NCBI RefSeq assembly: GCF_003628755.1
Contig: NZ_CP029256.1
Coordinates: 1,693,585 to 1,757,584, forward strand
DNA length: 64,000 nt
Reading direction: 5' to 3'
Source: Christensenella minuta
GTDB taxonomy: Bacteria > Bacillota > Clostridia > Christensenellales > Christensenellaceae
Below the pieces are notes generated by a model, which did no database searches, was not told where the DNA came from, and saw only the letters and a list, made by a program, of their open reading frames with translations. Below, in pieces: positions 9,670 through 18,397 of the stretch. Within the stretch, counting starts at the first letter, position 1, and each line of letters starts with the position of its first letter. Both the position numbers and the translations under genes were made by a program.

Positions 9670-12173
9670 GCATACTGCGGATATTGCTTGAAATCACCGT
9701 TTATTCTGCTCTCCTTATGGCGCTGATCCTTCTCTTGAAACGCCTTTTCAAAAAACAGTTTTCCCCCTCGCTGCAATACTTCATATGGTTCCTGCTGATC
9801 GCACGGCTCGCAATTCCCTTTACCGTCCAAAGCAGTTTTGGACTGGTCACCATCCCGCAGGAGGCGGTTCCTGCCGCGGCACAGGCAGAGGAGACGGCGG
9901 AGGCACCCGCCGCTCCGCGGGAAGAGCCTGCCGCGGTACGGCAACAGGCGCAGGCTCCCGTCTCCATAAACGCAAAGGAGGCAGGTATGGGGAACAGCGT
10001 CACGGCTGATCCGGGAAATTTGCCGGGCACGGCTGATCCTACATTGTCCGCCGGGGACACATCGCCCGCCGGTCCGGCCATAAAGCCCGAAACCGTGTTT
10101 CTCGCCGTCTGGCTTGCCGGTATCGCAGCTGTAGCCTTAAAGACAGCCGGGGGCTGTCTTTCCCTCTCGCGGAGGATCAGGCGTTCGTGCGTACTTCCGC
10201 CGGCGGATGTTATGCGAACCATAAATAAAGTACGGCGCGAGCTCGGTATCAGGCGGCGGCTGCGCGTGCTTGTCCAGAATTCCGCTTCTTCCCCCGCGCT
10301 TACCGCTTCCTTCCTTCCCAAGTTGATCCTGCCCATATCCCTTTTGGGCCATCCCGCCCGGCTGCACTTCGCCGTTCGCCACGAGCTCGTGCATTTTAAG
10401 CGAGGCGACTATATCGTATGCCTGCTGATGCTTATACTGCGCGCCGTTTACTGGTTCAACCCGGTTGTATGGCTCATGCAGAAGCCCATCAAAACAGATA
10501 TGGAGGCGGCATGCGATAATATTGCCACCGCCGCCCTTCCCCCGGAGGCAAAGAAGGCTTATGCCCGTACGATATTGGAAATGTTCTCCTGCCGGATGTG
10601 CCCTCAGCCTGTTTTGGGGATGTCTCTGCAAAACAACAAAAAAACCGCAGAAAAGCGAATTCGGGGAATCTTTATGAAAAGCAATACGAAAAGAGGAATC
10701 CGGTTCATTTCCGTATTCGCCGCCGTCCTGCTGGTCGCGGTATGCTTTACAACCGCGTGCCAGCCTTCCCTTGAAGTCTATTCCGGTATCACGGACCACG
10801 ATAAATTTGCCAAGGGAACCTCCGTTGCCGGGATCGCCATGGGCGGTCTGACCTTCGAGGAGGGAAAACGCGCTCTCCAGCCTGTCGTGGACGACTTCCT
10901 CTACCGGCAGGTGGAATATACCGTAAAAAATATCGAAACCCCTTACCGGCATCTCCTTTCCGAGCTGGGCGTTTGGATGGATGCGGAAGCCGCCCTCGCA
11001 CACGCGATGAAAAACGGCGGTGAAGAAAAGAATTTCCCGATGGAGCTGACGGTTGACGACGCCCGGATCAAAGCGGCGATCGCTGAGGACAGCGCCGACT
11101 GGAATCAGCCCGAGGCTTCTTATTCCGTAGAAAAGGAAGCCGATGAAGACGCCCTTACAACCTCAGGACGGATCGTGCGGAACGAACCCGGAACCTTTTT
11201 CCGTGTGGACGAGGACGCGCTTCTGGAACAGATCAGGAAGCAAATCGAAAACCAGGACCTCCGTTCCTTCGCCGCGCCGGGGAAAACGGAAACAGCCGTT
11301 CCGGTGGCAGGGCGCGAGCTGGTATTGATGGGGTCCGCCACAACGGCAGTCGGCAGAGGTTCATCCGAAAGCAGGAAATATAACATCTGGAAAATCAGCA
11401 ATATCCTCAATGGTGCGATTATCCATCCCGGGGAGACGTTTTCCATCAACGACACCGTAGGAGACCGGACGGTGGAAAACGGCTGGGCGCTTGCGCCCGG
11501 TATTGAAAACGGTACTTATACACAACAAGCGGGGGGCGGAATCTGCCAGGTGTCATCCACCATGTACAACGCCGCGCTCAGGGCGGAAATGAAGATTGTG
11601 GAGCGTGTTCCGCATACCATCATGGCGAGCTACGTTCCCCAAGGTATGGATGCGACGATTTCCACGGGCGGCCCGGATTTCAGGATCGGCAATCCTTATG
11701 ACTGCGATATCATATTGATTGTAAATTGCGATATTCCAAGCTCTCAGGTTACTGTTGATTTTTACGGGCAGGTACCGAGGAATTATTCCCTTTTATTTGA
11801 ATCTGTCCTCGACAGCGAAGAACCTCTGCCGGATGTTCAGTATAAAACAAATTCATCCCTTGATAAGTATGCGGTAAAACTTACGAAGGTAGGCCAGCCG
11901 GGCGAGCAGTATACGGTTTACGCCCAGAAATACGGTAAAGAAACCGACCAGCCGATAGGCGAAAAATACAAAGTGACCACCTCGACGTACAGTGCAACCG
12001 CGCCGGTCGTGGAAGTGGGCAGCGGCATTCCGCTCCCCGCCGACGGAACGCCTCTCGAAGATGTAATGGCGCAGGCGGCGGAGCTTCAGGCGGCGAAGGA
12101 AGCCGCAGATCAGGTCCCTTCGCCCGCCCTCCCCACGCCCGTACTGCCGGACGGGTCCGCTCCCGCGGCGTAA
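9666..12173 (+). CDS. Membrane M56 (BlaR1-like) metalloprotease fused to a VanW domain
   Basis: An 835-residue protein with two parts. Residues 1-340 resemble BlaR1: membrane segments near 8-25, 36-54, 143-160 and 247-262, and a zinc protease site HELVH (239-243) with a later TDMEAACDN (Glu280). An alanine/proline-rich stretch fills about 65-140. A further membrane segment (345-365) is then followed by an extracytoplasmic part: a helical region like the peptidoglycan-binding domain found before VanW, then the VanW core (about 555-700) with HPGETFSINDTVG and QAGGGICQVSSTMYNAAL. BlaR1 itself carries a penicillin-binding sensor in that place. The tail is Pro/Ala rich. I infer a cell-wall sensor that releases the adjoining BlaI repressor; this is not proven by sequence. 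Confidence 0.88.
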   Translation: MSILRILLEITVYSALLMALILLLKRLFKKQFSPSLQYFIWFLLIARLAIPFTVQSSFGLVTIPQEAVPAAAQAEETAEAPAAPREEPAAVRQQAQAPVSINAKEAGMGNSVTADPGNLPGTADPTLSAGDTSPAGPAIKPETVFLAVWLAGIAAVALKTAGGCLSLSRRIRRSCVLPPADVMRTINKVRRELGIRRRLRVLVQNSASSPALTASFLPKLILPISLLGHPARLHFAVRHELVHFKRGDYIVCLLMLILRAVYWFNPVVWLMQKPIKTDMEAACDNIATAALPPEAKKAYARTILEMFSCRMCPQPVLGMSLQNNKKTAEKRIRGIFMKSNTKRGIRFISVFAAVLLVAVCFTTACQPSLEVYSGITDHDKFAKGTSVAGIAMGGLTFEEGKRALQPVVDDFLYRQVEYTVKNIETPYRHLLSELGVWMDAEAALAHAMKNGGEEKNFPMELTVDDARIKAAIAEDSADWNQPEASYSVEKEADEDALTTSGRIVRNEPGTFFRVDEDALLEQIRKQIENQDLRSFAAPGKTETAVPVAGRELVLMGSATTAVGRGSSESRKYNIWKISNILNGAIIHPGETFSINDTVGDRTVENGWALAPGIENGTYTQQAGGGICQVSSTMYNAALRAEMKIVERVPHTIMASYVPQGMDATISTGGPDFRIGNPYDCDIILIVNCDIPSSQVTVDFYGQVPRNYSLLFESVLDSEEPLPDVQYKTNSSLDKYAVKLTKVGQPGEQYTVYAQKYGKETDQPIGEKYKVTTSTYSATAPVVEVGSGIPLPADGTPLEDVMAQAAELQAAKEAADQVPSPALPTPVLPDGSAPAA

Positions 12174-12259
12174 AAATTCCGCTCCCGGCGAAATTCCTGC
12201 ATACTCTTTGCCAAAAAGGGTATATAATGGATAGAAGAACGATTGGGAGGTAAGATTCT

Positions 12260-12466
12260 ATGGCAATGGAAAACAAGGTAATCTGCAACTGCAAGCAGGT
12301 AACGCTCGCGGATATCGAAAGCGCTCTGCGGAATTCAAAAAACATGACGGATGTTACGTCCGCATTTGACGACGTGCAAAAGGTGACGCATTGCTCCACT
12401 GGCTGCGGCCAGTGTCACGATAAGATCATGGACGTGATTTCCGATATGATGTACAACATTATCTAG
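12260..12466 (+). CDS. BFD-like [2Fe-2S]-binding protein
   Basis: A 68-residue protein with the four-cysteine pattern of the bacterioferritin-associated ferredoxin-like domain: ICNCKQVT near residue 8-15 and HCSTGCGQC near 48-56. Such domains bind a [2Fe-2S] cluster and serve as small electron carriers or as domains of larger oxidoreductases. A GGGAGG ribosome site stands upstream and a strong terminator downstream, so it is expressed on its own or by read-through from the M56-VanW gene 86 bases before it. A partner oxidoreductase is not adjacent; the GlpA-like protein at 21.5-22.9 kb carries a related domain. Confidence 0.88.
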   Translation: MAMENKVICNCKQVTLADIESALRNSKNMTDVTSAFDDVQKVTHCSTGCGQCHDKIMDVISDMMYNII

Positions 12467-12561
12467 GCAAACCGAAAAGCAGCCATTTGGGAAGCCGCCC
12501 CATAAAGCAGCCTCGTCAATAAACTGAAACAGGACAACTGGTCCATACCGGGTACAAAGCA

Positions 12562-12603
12562 AAACGGGCGTATCGCCGCTTAGACGATACGCCCGTTTGT
12601 TTT
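12562..12603. terminator. Strong bidirectional terminator
   Basis: A perfect 14-base stem AAACGGGCGTATCG/CGATACGCCCGTTT (12562-12575 with 12585-12598) with a 9-base loop. T-rich sequence follows on both strands (TTTGTTTTGC on plus, GTTTTGCTTTG on minus). It separates the BFD gene from the convergent aldo/keto reductase gene. Confidence 0.9.
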
Positions 12604-12707
12604 GCAACAGAACGCCGTTTTCGGGGCGTGCAGCGTGTGGAAAACGGCTTTACAATGAGCGTGAAAAGTATCCAATATGCTCCACGAATGAATTATTTGA
12701 GTTGCCT

Positions 12708-13685
12708 TTAGTACCAGTCGTGCTTCTCGTTTCGGTTTAGAGCATTAATTTGTTCCATTTCCGCGCCGGTCAATTCAAAATCAAATAACTCCGTATTTTC
12801 TTTGATGTGATCGGGATTACTGGAACCAGGTATGACTGTCACACCTTTTTGCAAATTCCAGCGAAGAATGACCTGCGCTGATGACTTTCTGTGCGCTGCG
12901 GCAATTTCCGCAATAACAGGGTCGTTTAATAATTCTTGCGTATGTCCCCTGCCGCCAAGCGGGTACCATCCCTGTACTACAATTCCAGAATTTTGAATAT
13001 ACTGGATCACATCATTTTCTTGATAGTAAGGATGTATTTCGTTTTGTACCAATGCGGGGGTAATGCTGACCTGTGGTAAAAATTCTTCCAGCTCCTCAAT
13101 ATACCAGTTAGATAAACCTATGGAGCGGATTTTGCCCTCTGCTACAGCCTTTTCCATTGCATGATAGGCGTCTGCGTCTTTATCCCCCGGGTGATGAAGC
13201 AGCATGAGGTCGATATACCCTATATCCAGTTTATCCAGCGCTTCATCGATGGCAGCTTCGGCATTTTCAAACTGGTTTGGATATAGTTTTGTGGTTACAA
13301 AAATTTCTTCCCTTGCAATGCCGGAACTTCTAACTGCTTCTCCAACGCTTTCTTCGTTATGATATATGTAGGCGGTATCAATCAGGCGAACGCCATTTTC
13401 CAAGGCTGCCGAAACGGAATTTACACATTCTTCATTCAAAAGGCTGTAGGTGCCAATTCCATAAACCGGCATTTCATAACCACTGTTCAAAGTTACCGTT
13501 TTTGTTTCAAAGTTAAAATGATTTGCCTGTGGTATTTCGTCTGTTTCGGCAATCATTTCAGTCGATAAAGATGTTCCGGCTTGCCCTGCCTGGCTCTCGA
13601 ATACACTGTTTTCCCTTGCGGCGGCGCAAGCGGAAAGCCCTAAAGAAAGCAAGAATGTACAAAAAACGGCTGCAAGTTTACGCAT
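12708..13685 (-). CDS. Aldo/keto reductase with lipoprotein signal
   Basis: A 325-residue protein with a type II signal peptide (MRKLAAVFCTFLLSLGLSAC, lipobox LSAC, Cys20) and a linker of about 35 residues, then a complete aldo/keto reductase domain. The catalytic set is present: Asp in VRLIDTAYIYHNE, Tyr in the same stretch, Lys in VTTKLYPNQF, His in LMLLHHPGDK; SIGLSNWYIEEL and VIPGSSNPDHI match the NADPH end. The family is normally cytosolic, so a membrane-anchored outer-face form is unusual and raises the question of where NADPH comes from. GC content is lower than in flanking genes. It lies 47 bases after the alcohol dehydrogenase gene and probably shares its transcript. Confidence 0.9.
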   Translation of the reverse strand: MRKLAAVFCTFLLSLGLSACAAARENSVFESQAGQAGTSLSTEMIAETDEIPQANHFNFETKTVTLNSGYEMPVYGIGTYSLLNEECVNSVSAALENGVRLIDTAYIYHNEESVGEAVRSSGIAREEIFVTTKLYPNQFENAEAAIDEALDKLDIGYIDLMLLHHPGDKDADAYHAMEKAVAEGKIRSIGLSNWYIEELEEFLPQVSITPALVQNEIHPYYQENDVIQYIQNSGIVVQGWYPLGGRGHTQELLNDPVIAEIAAAHRKSSAQVILRWNLQKGVTVIPGSSNPDHIKENTELFDFELTGAEMEQINALNRNEKHDWY

Positions 13686-13732
13686 TTCCTTCCCTCCTCA
13701 TCAGGTTTTACCTGCGATCGTCCGGACTTTTA

Positions 13733-14908
13733 TTAGCGATAAGATTTTTTAAAAATTCCGGCGCAATCCTCGTCTGTCATTTCACAGGGATTTGCCGCAA
13801 ACAGTCCTCCTTGCATGAACCGCGCGCCTTTCGCCAGTGTCATGGCTTCATCTGGCGCAAATCCAAAGCTGCTCATTTTCAAGCCGGATACGCCGCACTC
13901 TTCCTGTAATTTCATAAGGGCCGTAATAAAGTCCTCCGGCTTAGCTGCATTTTCCAATCCCATAGCCCGCGCCATTTTAATAAACTGCCCGTCGCAGGCG
14001 TGTCTTTCGATAAAAAATTCAGCGAAGGCTTTTGAAATCATAATCAGGCCGGCACCGTGCGGAAGATTATGATGATACGCGCTCATAGAATGTTCCATGC
14101 TGTGCTGTGCCGTGGTAGAGGTAAGCTGCATCGTAACACCCGCCATAGTGCTACCATAAGCAACATGTTCTCTTGCTTCAATGTCCTTTCCATCCTTTAC
14201 AGCGCGGGGCAGGTATTTTGCTATATTTTCAATCGCAGACAGGGCAATTGCTTCGCTCAAAATATTCACGCCCTTCGACATCATAACTTCGGTATTGTGA
14301 AACAGTGCGTCAAATCCCTGATAAGCCGTATATTTAGCAGGTACAGTCGTCATGAGTCCCGGATCAACAATCGCCAATACTGGGGTAAGCCCCGGGTTGC
14401 CGAACCCAATTTTCTCTTTCGTTTCCAGATTTGAAATAACCCCGAATCCGTTCATTTCCGAACCGGTACCGGAAGTGGTTGCAATCGCAACAATCGGAAG
14501 TCCTTTCTTGCCAAGCGGCTTGCCTTTCCCTGTTCCACCGAATACATAATCCCATAAATCCCCTTCGTTCGTAGCCATTGCTGCAATTGCCGCAGATGAG
14601 TCGATTACTGCGCCGCCTCCAAGCGCAACAATGAAATCGCAGTTGGTTCCTCTCGCAAACGCGGCACCTTCCATAATAACTTCTTTTACAGGGTTTTCCA
14701 TAATTTTGTCAAACAGCGCCGTTTCTACTCCTGCCTTTTGAAGCTGCTCCAGCGTACGGTCAAGATAACCGTTCGCTTTCGTGGATTTTCCGTTAGAAAT
14801 CAGCACCATTGCTTTCTTTCCGGGCATTGGGAGCGTTCCCAATTCATTTAGCATTCCCGTGCCGAAATAAAGATTTGTAGGGTTGTTAAAATTGAAGTTC
14901 ATGTTCAT
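13733..14908 (-). CDS. Iron-containing alcohol dehydrogenase (butanol dehydrogenase-like)
   Basis: A 391-residue group III dehydrogenase that reduces aldehydes or oxidises alcohols with NAD(P)H. It shows NLYFGTGMLNELG, the nucleotide loop ALGGGAVIDSSAAIA, ATTSGTGSEMNGFGVI, and the metal ligands in GFDALFHNTE and HSMEHSMSAYHHNLPHGAGL. The GGGxxxD loop and overall pattern are like the YqhD/BdhA type. Start ATG at 14908 follows AAGGAAAGGA; a second ATG two codons in is possible. Divergent to a MerR regulator and upstream of the lipoprotein aldo/keto reductase, which suggests an aldehyde-stress or alcohol unit under that regulator. Confidence 0.93.
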   Translation of the reverse strand: MNMNFNFNNPTNLYFGTGMLNELGTLPMPGKKAMVLISNGKSTKANGYLDRTLEQLQKAGVETALFDKIMENPVKEVIMEGAAFARGTNCDFIVALGGGAVIDSSAAIAAMATNEGDLWDYVFGGTGKGKPLGKKGLPIVAIATTSGTGSEMNGFGVISNLETKEKIGFGNPGLTPVLAIVDPGLMTTVPAKYTAYQGFDALFHNTEVMMSKGVNILSEAIALSAIENIAKYLPRAVKDGKDIEAREHVAYGSTMAGVTMQLTSTTAQHSMEHSMSAYHHNLPHGAGLIMISKAFAEFFIERHACDGQFIKMARAMGLENAAKPEDFITALMKLQEECGVSGLKMSSFGFAPDEAMTLAKGARFMQGGLFAANPCEMTDEDCAGIFKKSYR

Positions 14909-14950
14909 TACAAATTTTCCTTTCCTTGTTTAATCAAATTGGAGCTTAGA

Positions 14951-15006
14951 TTGACAAACCCGTTTTTCAGGTGTAGTATCATTATAGAAGCTAAAGTTAG
15001 GTTTAG
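14951..15006 (+). promoter_or_regulatory. Promoter and dyad before the MerR-type gene
   Basis: TTGACA (14951-14956), 17 bases, TAGTAT (14974-14979). Just after it lies CTAAA-N6-TTTAG (14991-15006), a short dyad that may be the regulator's site. The divergent dehydrogenase gene starts at 14908. Confidence 0.55.
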
Positions 15007-15043
15007 GCCAAGAGGTATTTTAAAAAATTTTCAGGAGAATGTT

Positions 15044-15475
15044 ATGTACTATTCAATCGGCGAAGTAGCAAACGCTACCGGAATTGCTATATCTACTTTG
15101 CGATACTATGACCGCGAAGGTATGTTTCCACATATGGAGCGAAGCAACGGCGGTATTCGTGTCTTTTCCGATAAAGAGATTGATACGCTTAAGGTGATTG
15201 AATGCCTGAAATCTTCGGGTATGTCGATAAAAGCAATTAAGGAATTTTTGATCTGGTGCCAAGAGGGTGATAGCTCTCTCCATAAGCGCCGGGAAATGTT
15301 CCATGCCCGTTTAGAAGAAGTGGAAAAGCAGATCGAGGCATTGCAGGCAACAAAAAATATGCTGAAATATAAGTGTTGGTATTATGATACTGCCATTGAG
15401 GCAGGAACGGAAGAGACCGTAAAAAATATGCTGCCTGAGGAAATCCCGGAAAATGTCAGGGATTACAAAATATAG
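15044..15475 (+). CDS. MerR-family transcriptional regulator
   Basis: A 143-residue regulator. The N-terminal helix-turn-helix is complete: YYSIGEVANATGIAISTLRYYDREGMF, then the wing with GGIRVFSDKEI and LKVIECLKSSGMSIKAIKEFL. A dimer helix follows (EEVEKQIEALQATKNMLKYKCWYYDTAIEAG). It looks like the AdhR type rather than a metal sensor: there is only one cysteine (KYKCWYY). The start at 15044 has AGGAGA upstream. It is divergent to the alcohol dehydrogenase and aldo/keto reductase pair, which I take as its likely targets, perhaps in response to aldehydes. Confidence 0.92.
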   Translation: MYYSIGEVANATGIAISTLRYYDREGMFPHMERSNGGIRVFSDKEIDTLKVIECLKSSGMSIKAIKEFLIWCQEGDSSLHKRREMFHARLEEVEKQIEALQATKNMLKYKCWYYDTAIEAGTEETVKNMLPEEIPENVRDYKI

Positions 15476-15596
15476 TTATATTCCTGCGTTCTATATACGC
15501 TATGGGTAAGTGAGCACTCCTGGCGTTTTCTTTTGAATATTCTGGCATTTCCAAAAATCCGCCCCACGTTTAAATTGAAGAATTTTTTGAAAACTT

Positions 15597-15776
15597 GTGC
15601 TGAAACAGCTCAGCTGGGACGGGTTGACTCCTGCTGTGCTCAACGGCGCAGAGGCGGTGTATGTTCACGCTCCCTACAAGCCAAACGGGCATAAGGAGCG
15701 GCAGATTGATATTTGCTGTGATCTTGTTGGAATACTCCCCGCGTCCCTGCTCTATGGCCTGCAAACCTGAGAAACG
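15597..15776 (+). pseudogene. Decayed C-terminal end of a serine recombinase
   Basis: An open stretch of about 58 codons ending in TGA at 15774-15776 has no start or ribosome site. It reads LTPAVLNGAEAVYVHAP then YKPNGHKERQIDICCDLVG, which is like the DUF4368 tail of large serine recombinases from conjugative elements (typically LTPEMLN..IDKIYVHAPDKSSGHR..IEI). The sequence before it, in another frame, reads NFLKTCAETAQL and also fits the same tail, so a frameshift is likely near 15610. The catalytic domain is gone. This looks like the scar of a lost integrative element, or an insertion of its end. Between 15476 and 15857 I see no other gene. Confidence 0.5.
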
Positions 15777-15826
15777 GCATAGCCGAAGCTGCGCCGTTTC
15801 CAAAATAACTCTATGCCGTTTTATTA
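15773..15826. repeat. Nested inverted repeats at the end of the recombinase remnant
   Basis: AACGGCATAG (15773-15782) pairs with CTATGCCGTT (15811-15820), and the overlapping GAAACGGC (15771-15778) pairs with GCCGTTTC (15793-15800). The outer hairpin is followed by TTATT. It may be a terminator or two mutually exclusive stems at the end of the former element. Confidence 0.5.
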
Positions 15827-15857
15827 AGCCGTCTTTACAGAACGCTTTTTAGTTTCC

Positions 15858-16682
15858 TTATTTTCCAAACACAAACCGGTCGATAGCCTGCGCAACGCCA
15901 CATTTCCTCACATCCGCCGTAATATAGTCCGCCGCTGCCCGCGCCTCTTCCATCGCGTTTTCCATCGCAACGCCCACGCCCGCCGCGCGAAGCATCTCTG
16001 CATCGTTGCCGCCGTCGCCGATGGCCATTACGCACTCCATCGGCACGCCGAGAAGCTCCGCCAGTTTTTTGAGGCCCGAGCCCTTAGAGACGCCGAGCTT
16101 GTTGAATTCCACATTGCGTTCCTCGCCGCGTACAACGTTATATTTCCCCGCGAAAGTTCGGGCTATTTCCCGCAGCTCCGGTTCAAGTTCGATAACGGGA
16201 GACCAAACAAGCACCTTCTCCGCATCCGCATACATCTCCCGGTACATTTCTTCCTCCGTATCCTTGATGACTACGGGAAACACCGCTTCTTCCCCCTGCT
16301 GCCACTTGTCGAACAGAACCTGATAATAATCGTCCCGTGTGCAATAGATCTTGTTGTCGCTGAAGATATACCGCTTCTGCCCCGTCCCACGGTATGCGGA
16401 CATAATATCCCGCGTCGCCTCTTTTGGTATACTGTCGCGGAACCATGACTTTTCCTCGTCGCGTATATCCGCCCCGTTGCATATGATGACGGGAATATCG
16501 ATCCCGAGCGCGTGGATCCACCGCTTGGCCGTTTCGAGGATGCGCCCCGTTGCGATTGTTACAAAAACTCCCGCTCCGCGCGCACGCTCGATCGCCTCCA
16601 TATCCCGGGGCGCGACGTTCATCCCCATGTCCGCGATCAGTGTTCCGTCTATATCCAGTGCCAATAGTTTTATTTTCTGCAT
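15858..16682 (-). CDS. Cof-type HAD-family phosphatase
   Basis: A 274-residue haloacid dehalogenase-type hydrolase of the Cof/YidA subfamily, which removes phosphate from sugar phosphates and flavin or other small phosphates. Motif I is LLALDIDGTLI near the N-terminus with its nucleophile Asp, motif II lies in VTIATGR, the Lys motif in LGVSKGSGLKKLAELLG, and motif IV in VMAIGDGGNDAEML with AAGVGVAMENA after it. The start at 16682 overlaps the end of the aminotransferase gene by 13 bases; longer upstream reading has no family match. It is the last gene of the Lrp-aminotransferase-HAD unit. The true substrate cannot be told. Confidence 0.92.
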   Translation of the reverse strand: MQKIKLLALDIDGTLIADMGMNVAPRDMEAIERARGAGVFVTIATGRILETAKRWIHALGIDIPVIICNGADIRDEEKSWFRDSIPKEATRDIMSAYRGTGQKRYIFSDNKIYCTRDDYYQVLFDKWQQGEEAVFPVVIKDTEEEMYREMYADAEKVLVWSPVIELEPELREIARTFAGKYNVVRGEERNVEFNKLGVSKGSGLKKLAELLGVPMECVMAIGDGGNDAEMLRAAGVGVAMENAMEEARAAADYITADVRKCGVAQAIDRFVFGK

Positions 16683-17845
16683 TCGTCTACAAACTCCGCG
16701 ATTCTTTTCAGCGCTTCCTTCAGGTTGTCCATGGACGACGCATACGAACAGCGCATGAAGCCCTCGCCCGCCGCACCAAACGCCGTTCCCGGCACGCACG
16801 CCACATGCTTCTCATGAATCAGCTTATGGCAAAATTCCTCAGACGTCATTCCCATTCCCGAGATGTTCGGAAATACGTAAAACGCACCGCGGGGTTCAAA
16901 GCAGGAAAGCCCCATTTTTTTGAAGGCATTGTAAACAAAAGTCCGGCGGCGGTTATAGTCCGACACCATTTTATTTACCTGCGCAAAATCCGTATCTAGT
17001 TCGTGCCTGAGCGCTTCCTCGCCCGCGTGCTGGCTGGCCGTAGGCGCACACAGCATAAAATATTGGTGGATTTTGACCATGGCGGCGATCATCTCCTCGG
17101 ACCCGGCCGCATAGCCGAGCCGGAAGCCCGTCATGGCAAACGCCTTGGAAAACCCGTTAATGACCACCGTACGCGGATACATCTCCGCAAACGAAGCGAT
17201 AGAGCAATGCCGTCCGCCGTAGGTGAGCTCAGAATAGATTTCATCCGAAATTACAAACAGATCGCTTCCTTCGATTACCGGTACGATGGCCGCAAGCTGT
17301 TCTTTCGTCATAACCGCGCCCGTCGGGTTGTTTGGATACGGCAGGATGATCGCTTTTGTTTTCGGCGTGACCGCCGCTTCAAGCGCCTGGGCCGTAACCG
17401 TAAAACCGTCGCATTCCTTTGTTTCGATGGGCACCGCCACCCCGCCCGCAAAGGCGACTCCCGGCATATACGAAACATAGGACGGCGCAGGCACGAGGAC
17501 CTCGTCGCCGGGCTCGATGACCGCACGAAAAGCAAGGTCCAGCGCCTCACTGGCGCCCACCGTCACAATTGTCTGTGTTTTCCAGTCATAGCTTGTACCG
17601 TAACGCTCGCGCAGGTAACGCGCAATCAGCCTGCGCAGCGCCGGGTTGCCGTGGTTGGACGTATAATGCGTATAACCGCGCTCAATCGATGCAATGGCCG
17701 CTTCCCGGACGTTCCACGGCGTTACAAAATCAGGCTCGCCCACGGAAAGGGAAATAATGTCCTTCATTTCACTCGCAATATCGAAGAACTTCCGTATTCC
17801 GGAAGGCGGCATCTCTTCCACTGTTTTCGCAATAAACTTTCTCAC
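16670..17845 (-). CDS. Class I/II aminotransferase
   Basis: A 391-residue fold-type I PLP enzyme. Seen in order: SLSVGEPDFVTPWNVREAA, YTSNHGNPALRRLIARYL, the cofactor loop TVGASEALDLAFRA, ILPYPNNPTGAVM, VISDEIYSELTYGG, and the Schiff-base lysine in INGFSKAFAMTGFRLGYA; GAFYVFPNI follows. This is the subgroup of aspartate and aromatic aminotransferases. The start is a GTG whose bases overlap the stop of the Lrp gene (GTGA), so the two are coupled. An Lrp neighbour and the indolepyruvate oxidoreductase at 27-29 kb make aromatic or branched amino acids plausible donors, but sequence does not settle it. Confidence 0.94.
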   Translation of the reverse strand: MRKFIAKTVEEMPPSGIRKFFDIASEMKDIISLSVGEPDFVTPWNVREAAIASIERGYTHYTSNHGNPALRRLIARYLRERYGTSYDWKTQTIVTVGASEALDLAFRAVIEPGDEVLVPAPSYVSYMPGVAFAGGVAVPIETKECDGFTVTAQALEAAVTPKTKAIILPYPNNPTGAVMTKEQLAAIVPVIEGSDLFVISDEIYSELTYGGRHCSIASFAEMYPRTVVINGFSKAFAMTGFRLGYAAGSEEMIAAMVKIHQYFMLCAPTASQHAGEEALRHELDTDFAQVNKMVSDYNRRRTFVYNAFKKMGLSCFEPRGAFYVFPNISGMGMTSEEFCHKLIHEKHVACVPGTAFGAAGEGFMRCSYASSMDNLKEALKRIAEFVDECRK

Positions 17846-18339
17846 GGGGTGACCACCAATCTTTCATCCGTTTCATCGCCCACGAGAATCACGCCCTGTT
17901 CCTTATATTTGCGCATAATGAATACGGTGACCGTCTTTGTGACCCCGTCGATGACCGAAAGCTTTTCAAATACGAACTTGGAAATATCTTTCATGCTGCG
18001 GCTCTTGATACGCACGCACAAATCGTACGTACCCGCCATCAGGTAGACCGCGCGCACCTCCTCAAAGCGGTAGATACGTTTTGCCATATCGTCGTAGCCG
18101 TAATCGCGCTGCGGCGTGATCTCCACCTCGATCAGCGCTTCCGCGCCCGCATCCTCATCTACTACGTCGCGGTTTACAAGCGCGCTGTATTTGATGATGG
18201 CCTTTTCGTCCTCAAGCTCTTTCACCGTTTTTTCTATTGTAGCGGCGTCCACATTCAGCATAAGTGCCATTTCGTCTGCCGTCGTCTTGGCGTTGTCTTC
18301 CAGTATGTCGAGAATCTCCAGCTTTAAATCCTTCTCCAT
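17842..18339 (-). CDS. Lrp/AsnC-family transcriptional regulator
   Basis: A 165-residue regulator with an N-terminal helix-turn-helix (LEILDILEDNAKTTADEMALMLN...IEKTVKELEDEKAIIKYSALVN) and a C-terminal ligand and dimer domain of the RAM type (ALIEVEITPQRDYGYDDMAKRIY, VYLMAGTYDLCVRIKSRSMKDISKFV). The second of two adjacent ATGs suits the GGAGG spacing better. It overlaps the aminotransferase start by four bases. Members of this family sense amino acids and often control the neighbouring aminotransferase gene; that is the likely role here. A TGCTATAAT box lies about 60 bases upstream. Confidence 0.93.
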   Translation of the reverse strand: MEKDLKLEILDILEDNAKTTADEMALMLNVDAATIEKTVKELEDEKAIIKYSALVNRDVVDEDAGAEALIEVEITPQRDYGYDDMAKRIYRFEEVRAVYLMAGTYDLCVRIKSRSMKDISKFVFEKLSVIDGVTKTVTVFIMRKYKEQGVILVGDETDERLVVTP

Positions 18340-18397
18340 CATAAACCTCCCTGTCGGCGTTCGCGCTCACGCGCGTATTCTTCCGCAATTAAATGTC

